Both the position numbers and the translations under genes were made by a program. Positions 41,180-50,038 of a stretch of DNA of 64,000 bases are shown here, piece after piece. The stretch is taken from assembly GCF_009936175.1 (NCBI RefSeq), contig NZ_AP019773.1:868001-932000 (forward strand). The letters run 5' to 3'. The notes beneath the pieces are model-generated. The model worked only from the letters and a program-made list of their open reading frames with translations, did not search any database and was not told the DNA's origin. The stretch is from Bartonella quintana. Lineage in GTDB: Bacteria; Pseudomonadota; Alphaproteobacteria; Rhizobiales; Rhizobiaceae. The number at the start of each line of letters is the position of its first letter. Position 1 is the stretch's first letter.

Positions 41180-41930
41180 AGGGACTTAGACAAGTTGCCT
41201 TGACAGCCCCTTCAAACAAAATTAACTGCTGACTTATTAAATCGAAAGAGACAAATTGTATCTTATCTGCACAGAAACACACGTTAAACTTTTAGAGTAG
41301 TAACACAGAAAATTTAGGGACGTGTTAACTCCTTATGAGCAACAGCTTTAAAGACGAAAAGAGATTGACTAGCATGTCCATGAATGGTGGAGCATTTTTG
41401 CAAATCCCAATCATAAAAAAGGTGATTTGTTGATTATTACCACTCTTCAATGACCAGTAAATATGGTTATAAACCGGATCAATCACACCTTACATCCCAT
41501 CACGCAAACTTATCAAAAGTTGTAAAAACAGTTCGGTCAACATTTTCAAAACCCATCTGATAAAAGCCACCATCATCAACAAAAAAACGCATCACTGCTA
41601 CAAAAGGCTATCGCTTCTGCACTCCTCGCACCGCGCTTGTCCTGTATCTTTTAGAAACTGAAGATAATCTTAGAGCCCCGAATAAAAGAACCTGCATAGA
41701 TTGCCGAATGCATAAAGATGATTGGATTTGTTGTTTCTGTTGCCCCCTACAGTTTCATCATCAGGGAAGTCTTGGTAAAATTCTTCTCACCAACCATCCA
41801 ATATATGGTATCACTCAAACCTGACCAATGCACGCGGTTTGGATGATCTGTTTTGTAGATTCACGGTTGCTTGGAAAAGCAAAGCGTGTATCACAGTTAA
41901 AGTCAATTAACGGATTTTTTTTAAGCTATA
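41180..41930 (-). pseudogene. Broken phage virion protein gene
   Basis: Several minus-strand fragments in different frames read like one phage structural protein of the DNA-stabilisation/tail-accessory type: YKTDHPNRVHWSGLSDTIYW near 41830, FMHSAIYAGSFIRGSKIIFS near 41690, VMRFFVDDGGFYQMGFENVD near 41590, VIDPVYNHIYWSLKSGNNQQ near 41450 and STIHGHASQSLFVFKAVAHK near 41370. Stops and shifts separate them. The naming rests on general resemblance to phage head proteins, so the class is tentative; the decay is clear. Confidence 0.45.
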
Positions 41931-42026
41931 ATTTTTTTTAAATACTATCGTTATGTGTAACATATTTATTGATAATTGTAACTTATTATATTGTATTGTA
42001 TATGATATAAAATTTTTCAGTTTACT

Positions 42027-42302
42027 ATGATAAAGGTATTTTAAAACAAAGGGTTAAAATCTCTTTTAGAAACAGGGGAAAGCAAAACTGATAACAAATT
42101 TCAGCAGTGAATAATACGACATTTGGATACTCCTGAAGCAGCCTCTCAATTAAGTGACCTCAATTTCCTAGGTTATAATTTCCATATGCTTAGAGGATTT
42201 ATATCAACTCGCTACACAATACACGTTAATGAACCATGGTGTATTACATTTGAATTTATTAATGGCCATGCAACACGGATTAATCTGGAACAATACCATT
42301 AA
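42027..42302 (+). pseudogene. higB: HigB toxin pseudogene (two in-frame stops)
   Basis: From ATG 42027 to TAA 42300-42302 the frame is continuous over 92 codons apart from TAA at codon 6 and TGA at codon 28. The translation reads like a RelE/HigB mRNA interferase: GLKSLLETGESKTDNKFQQ, then DTPEAASQLSDLNFLGYN, YTIHVNEPWCITFEFINGHA and the terminal TRINLEQYH, which matches the family ending around VDYH. A broken higA follows 25 bases later. Only nonsense changes, no frameshift, suggest recent inactivation. Confidence 0.8.
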
Positions 42303-42326
42303 GTTTTTTAAAAGGGGTTTTCCCCT

Positions 42327-42623
42327 ATGATTATACACACTTAACCGCTGCTCTTCTCATCCAGGAGAAATTTTAGCTGAAGCCTTAGAACATTTAGACA
42401 TCAGTAAAACTGAAACAAGCCCCTCTTCTACAAATATCATGCCAACACTTGCATGGTATTCTTAAAAGACAACGCCCTGTTATAGAAACAACCGCAAGCG
42501 CGTATTTGCAAATTGTTGGGCAATGAATCACCCTTATGGCTACGTATGCAAACAGCCTATAACGCTTGGTACGCTGACCATGAAATAGATGTCCGTGAAA
42601 TTCCAGCACTACACGTTTCATAG
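42327..42623 (+). pseudogene. higA: HigA antitoxin pseudogene
   Basis: Fragments of a HigA-type helix-turn-helix antitoxin in changing frames. HPGEILAEALEHLDISKTE is the classic N terminus. QHLHGILKRQRPVIETTASA covers the recognition helix and end of the HTH. LWLRMQTAYNAWYADHEI is the conserved C-terminal segment before the TAG at 42621. At least two frameshifts are needed. Follows the higB pseudogene in the normal toxin-first order. Confidence 0.8.
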
Positions 42624-43100
42624 TTTAAGTTCCAATACATCAATCTTGTAGGAATGAAGTTGGTGACCAAACTACAACTTTATCAAGCGACTTTTGATGG
42701 TTTTTTGCTCTTTTTTTCTTTTTACATTTCCCTGATTGCCTATTAAGCGCTTATGCTATTATCTCCGCATCTTCATCCTCACAAAAGCTTTCACTGAACA
42801 CTGTTTAATGTCTTCGTTAAGGTTCATCTATCAGAGACTCACAACTCAGAGCGTTTTTAGGAATCCTCCCCTCTATAAAGCCATGTTTTCACTTGCGCTT
42901 TGGTACTGTAATCCGGCATTCTCAGGCATATCATAGTATTTCACCATCAAACTCCTCACACTCTCTCGTATTATCAGGGTATTCATAAAGATTGTAAAAA
43001 TACTCTGCTACTCCCACTCCCCGTTGCAATAAACTTCTTGTGTATTTTTTGCATTTTCTGTTTACTTTTTGTTAAGAACAGATAGTTAAAAGTGTATTAT
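42624..43100. other. Intergenic remnant region
   Basis: About 480 bases of AT-rich sequence with no fragment I can identify on either strand. Confidence 0.35.
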
Positions 43101-43101
43101 A

Positions 43102-43329
43102 TTACTCTCTAATTTCAAATTGGCTTATTTGCCTCAAACTTAACCATACAGAGCTACTTTGCACTTCATAAGCTGTAACAAAATCACTTGTTTGCTCTGT
43201 ATGGTGCTTTTTTGTCGATTTTAAATACATATCTAATTCGATACTCTTGTGCAAAATAGAAATTCCACCACTTTGCGTACCCTTAATCTTCTTCACGCTT
43301 CCTCCAATACCCTTTAAAACCTTTTCCAA
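43102..43329 (-). CDS. Small hypothetical ORF in phage remnant
   Basis: A 75-codon frame beginning with TTG, lysine- and serine-rich, without a clear ribosome site. It immediately follows a broken phage-type gene on the same strand and may be the tail of that decayed operon. I do not recognise it and would not insist it is expressed. Confidence 0.25.
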   Translation of the reverse strand: MEKVLKGIGGSVKKIKGTQSGGISILHKSIELDMYLKSTKKHHTEQTSDFVTAYEVQSSSVWLSLRQISQFEIRE

Positions 43330-43750
43330 TTCTTGCTTCTAAACAAAGCGTTAGTGGTTGTAAGTTCTCTCTTATCGCCTTGCTTTCATAGCTATTCAAA
43401 ACAGGCCTTACAAACAACCCTCGCTCGTACCAAAAGATTGTTTTCTAAACCACGGCATAATCTCACAAACTCCCGCGTGCTTGAAAAAAACGTATCGGAT
43501 CAGCTGAAGCTGTCTATCTTATCATATAAAATCAGTTTTACTGCTGTCATCAGGGACCATGCAGAAACATCTTCCAAAACCATTCCATAAATAAGCACCA
43601 TCTCCTCATGATCAACATACTGAGATATTTTCAAACCATACGAAAGCATACGAATCGCCTTTGCGATATCCTCTTTCTCCGCTTTCACTGCAAGCAGTTC
43701 TTGAAGCCGATCACAAGCCTGTAAAGCAATCTCTTCCTGCTTTCGTTAAC
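43330..43750 (-). pseudogene. Phage-type gene interrupted by a nonsense codon
   Basis: The minus-strand frame reads CDRLQELLAVKAEKEDIAKA, IRMLSYGLKISQYVDHEEMV, LIYGMVLEDVSAWSLMTAVK and DKIDSFS, then a TGA near 43500, and resumes in the same frame with FFSSTREFVRLCRGLENNLL. The pattern of an N-terminal helical domain and a F-x-S-T-x-E-F-V motif resembles phage replication accessory proteins that Bartonella prophages carry, but I cannot name the family. Confidence 0.45.
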
Positions 43751-43753
43751 ACA

Positions 43754-44232
43754 CTACCGGCTTTGAAAACCAAGGGCAATCCCGAAGTCATCATGGCCCA
43801 TCATGGCGTGAATATGCTTCAAAGTAATCCGAAATCCGATATCAAAGATGCTGTCTGAGATACGTTCACCAACGCTTTTTTGCTTTTGAGGGTAATTTCC
43901 ATAATTTCCACCGCTTTTGCTAATGTTTTTCGTTTTCTCTAAATCCTCCATAGTCTTTCGCACCCAATTATGCCATGCTGTCTACCAATCAGTTTTGGTA
44001 CATCCTCTCCTACCTGGATTTCCAATAATCCTGAAATTTAGCAATCTCGACTTTGACTTGCTCTGAAGACACCACCCGAATTAAAAAAATCGTAATCAGG
44101 TTCAAAATTATCAGGCAAACGACAGCCTCGATCTGTTCTAGACCGCTTGGCTTTTTTTGGGAACGTTCTCTTGCTCATGAAGGGATGGTTGATCTTGGGA
44201 TAAGGTTTCGATTCGAGCTGATTACCTCTCAT
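43754..44232 (-). pseudogene. Broken phage replication protein (DUF1376/DnaT-like C terminus)
   Basis: Two minus-strand frames are parts of one gene. The first ends around RLPDNFEPDYDFFNSGG. After shifts near 44045 and 43985 come KIAKFQDYWKSR, TDW and TAWHNWVRKTMEDLEK. The pattern LPDxxEPD ... KFxDYW ... DWxxTWxNWxR is characteristic of the C-terminal part of phage replication initiators of the DUF1376/YdaU/DnaT-like group. The last 69 codons run on without known motifs. Located head of the leftward phage remnant. Confidence 0.6.
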
Positions 44233-44473
44233 CGCCCACCATGGACCTTATATATAATTTTTCTATTATTTATTCTAAGATTGAACACTTAGAGAATAAG
44301 ATTTTCTAAAGTCCCTACGAATTAAATCAGTCCCACCTTGAAAGGTGTTGTGTCATTACGATTAATGGGTAAGGTATTTTTTATGCTTTTAAATTCCGAA
44401 CGAGCTAATTTGAAACTATTCATGTAGCCACCCTACAGAAAAGTGTTAGCAAATAGGCAGTCCACAATATAAA

Positions 44474-44611
44474 GATGATTTTATTGTTTATACTTGCATT
44501 CCTGTTGAGATAAAAAAACAAGTAATAATTACTTTGCAATATATGAATTTAAGTGCATCAGATGTCATCCCCACAACATTTTTGCATAGAGCCGTAAAAT
44601 GGCTATTCTAA
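44474..44611 (+). pseudogene. RelB/DinJ-type antitoxin fragment
   Basis: An open stretch ending in TAA at 44609 reads YTCIPVEIKKQVIITLQYMN, then LSASDVIPTTFLHRAVKW, resembling the ribbon-helix-helix of DinJ/RelB antitoxins (K-x-x-A-x-x-x-L-x-x-x-G-L-S-x-S-D-A). It has no start codon in frame, no ribosome site, and no downstream toxin, so it is a scrap. Confidence 0.5.
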
Positions 44612-45358
44612 AGTGACATATCGAATAAAATTATTTGATAATGTAATATTTCTTTATTTTGAACATCTTATTCTAAATCAGAAAAAACTATTCAATCGCA
44701 AGCTAAAATAGAAATTAATCTGTGAATTGAAAAATAAGTTTTAAAATCAAACCTGCAAAACAGGAACAAATTAGGGGTGAGTGATAAATCTTCATCCATT
44801 ACAAGTGGAGTGAAATTGCTGGAGCTATTTTATCTTAATTTAAATACATGTGATATCTGCAACATCTGACCATTTCCATAACAATACAACATTATGTTTC
44901 CATATGTTGTATCATAAGATAGACTTTGCTAGTTTAGATAGGGAATTGAGTTTTTTGTGATTACGATCACGTAAACTAAAATGGAAGTCTATGGACAGGC
45001 TTCATGTCTGATTTTTTTCGTATAATTTTCTATAATCTTATATGAAAGGAGTCTATAATTAGACCAGAAAAGGAGAAAACTATTTTGGACAAAAAAATAA
45101 GTTTTCTCGAGAATTTTTACTGTTTCAGTAGCTGAGAAAAATATATAATTTTGTCACAAGCGTCATATTAACCTTTTATTCCTTTTAAAAAAATTCCCCA
45201 CCCTAAAATATGGTTACTGATTTAAACATAATTCTCAAAAAATGGTGAATTAAGACTTATTTTTGATTGGCATTCAAGTAATTTTATTAAAAACGTTTAG
45301 AAGTAGATTTAAATGATTGACCTTTTGCAAGAACTTTGTAAAAAAGCATATTCAGTTT
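44612..45358. other. Intergenic region before tRNA-Ser
   Basis: About 750 bases, very AT-rich, with no identifiable gene fragment. Presumably carries the tRNA-Ser promoter near its end. Confidence 0.35.
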
Positions 45359-45448
45359 GGAGGGGTGGCCGAGCGGTTTAAGGCACCGGTCTTGAAAACC
45401 GGCGTGCAGGAGACTGTACCGTGGGTTCGAATCCCACCCCCTCCGCCA
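45359..45448 (+). tRNA. tRNA-Ser(TGA)
   Basis: A 90-base class II tRNA: acceptor stem GGAGGGG/CCCCTCC, anticodon loop CTTGAAA (anticodon TGA), a long variable arm, T-loop GGTTCGAATCC, and encoded CCA at 45446-45448. It sits between two blocks of phage-type remnants. Confidence 0.96.
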
Positions 45449-45639
45449 TTTTTACTTTTACTTGCACATAACTTATTGGCTGTACTTTGTCACCAGGTTT
45501 TGTATATTGTAATCTAAATTCATGGCAGATGTGCTTATGTGCTTAACACGCAGAACCTTGTAACAAAATTCAAGCAGCGTGGAATGAAATGGAAGTCGCG
45601 ACAGACCGATTAAAATCATATCAATTACGAAGCACTTCT

Positions 45640-45896
45640 AAATTGAACGTGTAGACTGCTGATTGTGTTTCTGAAATAATCCCTGAAACTTCTCTTTGAA
45701 AGCTTGTGTAATATACCATGTACCTCTACGTATAACGCTGGTCCTAGAGCGCTTTTAGCTATTAAATGGTTGTTTTCATCAAAAGAAAAACTCCAATCAG
45801 AATTACCAAAAACGAGCGTACAGCTATCTGGAAAACCTATCGCATATATACTAAATCCTCTGAAGCGCTAAAAATATAACGCGGTGTTTTTTTCAT
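45640..45896 (-). pseudogene. Broken unidentified phage-region gene
   Basis: A good start (ATG at 45896 with GGAG upstream) opens MKKTPRYIFSASEDLVYM but stops within 20 codons. The adjacent frame continues AIGFPDSCTLVFGNSDWSFS and FDENNHLIAKSALGPAL, ending near 45640. It follows the membrane coiled-coil gene by 14 bases in the same direction. Family unknown. Confidence 0.4.
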
Positions 45897-45910
45897 CTTT
45901 CGCTCCTCAC

Positions 45911-46243
45911 TTATTTCATATAAGAGGTTGCCTTACCCTCTTCCTCGAGATGTTGAAGCTCTTGTTTTAGTTTTTCAATTTTCTCGTCGCGTATTTTAAT
46001 TTCCGCATCATATTTTTTAAGATCCGTAGCACATTGATCAATTATCGCTTTAGTTTCTATTAAAACCTTACGCTTTCTCTCTTCGAGTTCATCTTTAAGA
46101 TTTTTAATCTGATTGCGATAATACAAAGCAAATCGAAATATGATCCCACTAAAAAGCAACAACACAACTAAAACTACCAATAAAACTTCATTCCAACTCA
46201 TTTGATTTGAATCTCCATTAATTACTCTGACGACGATCATCAC
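45911..46243 (-). CDS. Small membrane-anchored coiled-coil protein in phage remnant
   Basis: A 110-residue protein with one strongly hydrophobic segment (EVLLVVLVVLLLFSGIIF, about residues 19-36) followed by a basic, heptad-rich helix (about 42-105). The start is uncertain: ATG at 46243 with AGG close by, or ATG at 46201 (MSWNEV). The layout resembles small phage spanin- or holin-associated proteins, but no family is recognised. It is the only intact frame in this leftward phage remnant, lying between a broken nucleotide hydrolase and a broken unknown gene. Confidence 0.6.
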   Translation of the reverse strand: MMIVVRVINGDSNQMSWNEVLLVVLVVLLLFSGIIFRFALYYRNQIKNLKDELEERKRKVLIETKAIIDQCATDLKKYDAEIKIRDEKIEKLKQELQHLEEEGKATSYMK

Positions 46244-46254
46244 AACCTATCTTT

Positions 46255-46561
46255 TTAGCTTCGCACTTTTATCAAAAAAAGAAGGCAACAAGCCGCATGG
46301 GCTAAGTGTGATAAATCACTCTCAACATCTTTATCTTCTTCCCCAGCCCATGATAATAATGGTGTAAAGCAACTCCATAAAAATGGCTCTAATTCATACC
46401 CTTACGCCAATGTTTGCGCCGTATTTCTTTGCACCAAATTCCAGAATACGATCAATCTCAATCAAGGCTAACGGTGGGATGAGATCAACATGAGCTTTGC
46501 CAGCATCATTCTCGCTTGCTTCTTCTGCACCACCTTGTAATTTCCTATATGAAAAAATCAT
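46255..46561 (-). pseudogene. Broken phage dATP/dGTP diphosphohydrolase-like gene
   Basis: From ATG 46561 the minus frame reads QGGAEEASENDAGKAHVDLI, PPLALIEIDRILEFGAKKYG; then, after shifts near 46420, HWRKGM and ELEPFLWSCFTPLLSWAGEE, DVESDLSHLAHAACCLLFLI, ending at TAA 46255. The pattern DAGK-x-R-x-DL-PP, FGA-KYG, W-KGM and HLAHAA is that of the phage dATP/dGTP diphosphohydrolase N-terminal family (PF18909-like). At least two small frameshifts inactivate it. Confidence 0.65.
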
Positions 46562-46659
46562 TTTTTTTCATAAAATCAAATTACATCCTCCGTGAATTCA
46601 TATTTTTTCTACAGCCATGCTCATTTTAAGGCTGTAAAGTTTCAGTATGCACACACACC

Positions 46660-46859
46660 GCATAAACACCGGAACTTTCTACTAAGGCACCACGTTGAAG
46701 ATATTTCCCTACCCCATAAAGCTTCTAAAAGACAAGCAACTGCCTCTCTTGAAGAAACACCATATTTTTCCCAATGCCATATTGTCCTAACCGCACCGCC
46801 ATTTCGTTCAGCGTAAGATTAAGGCTTTTCTGCAATTGTTTTACATTTATCTCATTCAT
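46660..46859 (-). pseudogene. Cro-like HTH regulator remnant
   Basis: The minus frame from ATG 46859 reads MNEINVKQLQKSLNLTLNEM, AVRLG. A frameshift near 46780 leads to HWEKYGVSSREAVACLLEAL in another frame. Together they make the helix-turn-helix of a small Cro/CI-type regulator. It is divergent from the intact repressor gene at 46900, with 40 bases between the starts, the usual layout of a phage immunity switch. Confidence 0.55.
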
Positions 46860-46899
46860 GAAATTAAGTATGCATTATGAGTATATATAGGAGATAAAA
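46860..46899. promoter_or_regulatory. Candidate phage operator between divergent regulators
   Basis: The 40-base gap between the Cro-like remnant and the repressor contains GTATGCATTATG (46868-46879) followed by AGTATATATAGGAG, the last part being the repressor ribosome site. The identical 12-mer recurs at 47445-47456 on the other side of the repressor gene. Confidence 0.45.
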
Positions 46900-47256
46900 A
46901 TGCTCGATAAAATAACAGACCAATCCTCTAGATTGATGAAAGCCCGTTTAGTACGTGGTTTTAGAAGCGCTAAAGAAGCAGCTAGATATTTTGGATGGAA
47001 TTACTCTAGCTATATACAACATGAGCAAGGACTTAGAGGAATATCACGCGCATCTAAAAAATACGCAAAAGCATTTAGAATTAGTGAGGGATGGTTATTA
47101 ACTGGAGAAGAAGGAGATGGCCCCTCTTTTCCAATCTCTACAGTCGGAAAACCTATTGAAGAGCAAATCATTGATCTGCTAAAGAAAACAAGTCAGACAG
47201 ATAAGGAAACAATTCTTCACCTTTTAAATCGCCTAAATGACGATGAAAAAAAATGA
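46900..47256 (+). CDS. CI-like phage repressor, HTH domain only
   Basis: A 118-residue XRE-family DNA-binding protein with a GGAGA site seven bases before its ATG. The helix-turn-helix lies at about residues 12-60: RLMKARLVRGFRSAKEAARY, FGWNYSSYIQHEQGLRGISR, followed by KKYAKAFRISEGWLLTGEE. The peptidase/dimerisation domain of full CI repressors is missing; a short leucine-rich helix (about 84-112) could serve for dimerisation. It lies between two copies of a candidate operator and beside a broken Cro-like gene. Probably the last functional gene of a decayed prophage. Confidence 0.82.
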   Translation: MLDKITDQSSRLMKARLVRGFRSAKEAARYFGWNYSSYIQHEQGLRGISRASKKYAKAFRISEGWLLTGEEGDGPSFPISTVGKPIEEQIIDLLKKTSQTDKETILHLLNRLNDDEKK

Positions 47257-47416
47257 AAGCTTTTTTCCTTTTATAACTAACATAAGAAATTAATTGCATT
47301 ATTTAATTCCATATCATTTTTGTTTTCTTCATGATCCTTTCCTCTCTCCTTTTTGCAGAGAATCTTCTATTAATCAAAATCCTATAAAAGGAATTTTTAT
47401 TACCTTGTCTGCTAAA

Positions 47417-47456
47417 TACACATAACGAGTATTTTTGTTGATATGTATGCATTATG
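47417..47456. promoter_or_regulatory. Second candidate operator cluster
   Basis: GTATGCATTATG at 47445-47456 is identical to 46868-46879. A weaker relative, ATACACATAACGAGTAT, lies at 47417-47433 and matches the 46868-46884 site at about 12 of 17 positions. A small broken gene starts about 50 bases further on, as a phage left operator would be placed. Confidence 0.4.
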
Positions 47457-47509
47457 CATATTAAACATGTCTCCATATTTTAAGAATTAACCGTTGCCAA
47501 TAGGCAAGT

Positions 47510-47751
47510 ATGGAGGCTGTTGTGAGCAAACCTATTTCGATAAATTCAGATGAAATTTTCTTAGTTATGTGTCGTGATGAGGTAGAAAACATTGCTAAAT
47601 CTCAATCGATTTTATCGACAATGCTGATAATGCTATTCAGATCTTTCGTATCGAACCAGAAACTAATCGTTGTGAAGACATCTCTGAACACATTGCCAAA
47701 TTTTCTACATTAAAGAAAGAAAGGGAACGTGAGTATTTTGTGGCATCATAA
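47510..47751 (+). pseudogene. Frameshifted small gene downstream of repressor
   Basis: The frame from ATG 47510 gives VSKPISINSDEIFLVMCRDE and VENIAKSQSI; after a shift near 47610 it continues FIDNADNAIQIFRIEPETNR, CEDISEHIAKFSTLKKERER and stops at about 47751. The combined product of about 80 residues is not recognised. Its place after the repressor and candidate operator suggests a phage early gene. A small inverted repeat (CTGTTGTCT/AGACAAACAG) and a GAGGGC/GCCCCTC hairpin lie downstream at about 47830-47915. Confidence 0.4.
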
Positions 47752-48056
47752 ATCACGACTTTATCCTACACAGCACGGCATATAGCTGTTTTTTAGATGA
47801 TATTGCAAAACAACAATAGTGACTGATGCTGTTGTCTACGCTACAGACAAACAGCAACACCGTTTGCACTCTGTGATGTCATTTAAACTCTGAGGGCGTT
47901 TTTAAAAAAATGCCCCTCTTTATCAAACAAATCACAACACAAAATATCAACGCTTTTTCACAAGAACTGAGAAGGCAAAACATGCCTAATTAAGGAGAAA
48001 ATGATAGATAAGGCGCTATCAGATGATATCATAGAGAATTCAAGGGAAGAGGAAAA

Positions 48057-48139
48057 TGGTGCGGATGGAGGGACTCGAACCCCCACAGTCTCCCGCCAGA
48101 ACCTAAATCTGGTGCGTCTACCAATTTCGCCACATCCGC
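48057..48139 (-). tRNA. tRNA-Leu(TAG)
   Basis: Minus-strand class II tRNA with acceptor stem GCGGATG/CATCCGC, anticodon loop TTTAGGT (anticodon TAG), long variable arm, T-loop GGTTCGAGTCC and encoded CCA at 48057-48059. Confidence 0.96.
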
Positions 48140-48321
48140 TCAAATTTACAAACCTGTAACCTTATACAAGCAGTGTTTCTATAGCATTAATTAAAAAAAA
48201 AAAGCAAACAAATATATTCAAAAACCCAAATACATGCCGTTCTTACAAATTACAAAAAAAATCTATGCTTTTCAGACAGAACTGCTTCCGCTAAAAGAAA
48301 ATTATACTAAATAAATTCAAT

Positions 48322-49557
48322 ACTCCAATTCATATCATCGTTGGGAGTCTAGCAGGTCGCAAAGCAAGTTGGCAAATCTCTCAATAAGGGATCCCCGTTA
48401 TTTTGCATGAAATGCAGCTCCAAAAAAACCTGATGCTCATAAAACCGATAAGCTTGCAAAACTGGTCTGTTTAAATTCGTTCCGTTCTGATGATTCCTCA
48501 AAAAATGCCGTAAGCCTTCTACATACTGAAATACCATTAGCAAAATCCTTGATTATGAAGGCTGCAGATGCCAATAAGATACCAGCAAGAAGCGCACTTG
48601 CTATTGATCGCGATGGATTTTCAAAAACTGTTACGGCAGCACTCGAAAATCGCCCTCTTGTCACTATAAAACATGGAGAAATTCAAGAGATTCCTGAGGA
48701 TTGACCTCACATTATCATTGCAACGGGTCCTCTTACCTCACCAAAACTCGCTACAGCAATTCAAACAATAACTGGAACAGAAGTACTTTCTTTTTTTGAT
48801 GCTATCACGCACCTATACCGGATAGTATTGACATGGATATTTGTCGGAATCAACCGCGCTATAATAAAATCGGTTCTGAGCCAACAGGAAAGGATTATCT
48901 TAATTGTCCCCTTATAAAGAACAATATGAAGGCATTTGTTCAAGTGTTGAAAAATGCGAAAAAAACAGAATTCTGTGACTTTGAAAAAACACCCTATTTT
49001 GATGGGTGCTTACTACCCCAATCGAAGTTGTGGCTGAGCGTGGACTTGAAACCCTCAAGCATGATTGCATAAAATCTATGGATTTAACCAATGCTTATAA
49101 TCCCACAGTTAAAGTTTACGCCCTTGTCCAATTACGCCAAGACAATAAGCTTGAAACCCTCTTACAATATGGTCGGCTTTCAAACAAAACTGAAATATTG
49201 TGAACAAATTCGCATTTTTAGAGTGATTTCTGATCTTGAAAAAGCAAAGTTCGCACGCCTTGGTGGGCGCTTTCACTGCAATACCTATCTCAACTCACCG
49301 ATCATTCTTGATCAAACCCTTCCGTTTAGAACAAAGATCCCAACTACGGCTTTGCTGAGCAAATTACGGGGTGTGAAGGTTATGTAGAATTATCTGCAAT
49401 AGGACTTCTCGCCGAACGTTTTGCCGCCGCTGAGTATAACCATAACTGCTCTTCCTTACCACCACCAGCTACCGCATTGGGAACTCTTTTGAACCATATT
49501 GGCAGACACCTTGTAGCTGAAGAGAAGAAACAGAAAGAAAATCCTTTTAATCAATGA
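48322..49557 (+). pseudogene. trmFO: TrmFO (tRNA m5U54 methyltransferase) pseudogene
   Basis: Frames together cover most of TrmFO, the folate- and FAD-dependent enzyme for m5U54 in tRNA: HIIVGSLAGRKASWQISQ and GIPVILHEM (damaged FAD-binding N terminus), [70 protein letters not shown] residues, [40 protein letters not shown] and a C-terminal [16 protein letters not shown] end. Several stops (TGA near 48702) and frameshifts break it, and the start codon is gone. Adjacent to tRNA-Leu(TAG). Confidence 0.88.
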
Positions 49558-49575
49558 ATGTTAATTTTGGACTTT

Positions 49576-49598
49576 TCCCATCTATTGCTTGTGTTTAT
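49576..49598 (+). repeat. Short direct repeat, copy 1
   Basis: Begins TCCCATCTATTGCTTGTG and continues TTTAT. It matches 50016-50038 at 22 of 23 positions, 440 bases away in the same orientation. Confidence 0.6.
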
Positions 49599-50015
49599 CA
49601 ATCAGGAAAATGCTTGTTAAGCAAAAAAAATTAACAAAAAACAAATTATAACTGCTAGCGTTCTCGATAATTGTATTCAGTGGCTAACTGATGGAAAGAA
49701 AAATAGCCCTTAAATTACCCCCCCTAAACCAATTGTTATCTCTGTTTTTCATGAGATACATACTTAGCATCATCCTTCTGGACTGTTAGACAGATGTTAT
49801 TATAACCCTAAACAAACAACAAAAAACTTTTTATGTTGCGAATATCTCAGCCAATAAACACTTAATATATATGATCTATCATTTATTATACAGTATAGAA
49901 GCTTCAAATTTTTTCTTACCACAAATAACCATTATAAAAACAAATCCAAAACACATTTCAATCATCAAAAACGGGTCATCATAGGAAATATACTGCAACA
50001 ATAAAGGCAATCAAA

Positions 50016-50038
50016 TCCCATCTATTGCTTGTGCTTAT
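50016..50038 (+). repeat. Short direct repeat, copy 2
   Basis: Begins TCCCATCTATTGCTTGTG and continues CTTAT. Partner of 49576-49598, with one mismatch. Confidence 0.6.

Noticed and set aside
45317-45517. 66-codon plus frame over tRNA-Ser
   Set aside because: It is the translation of the tRNA gene itself.
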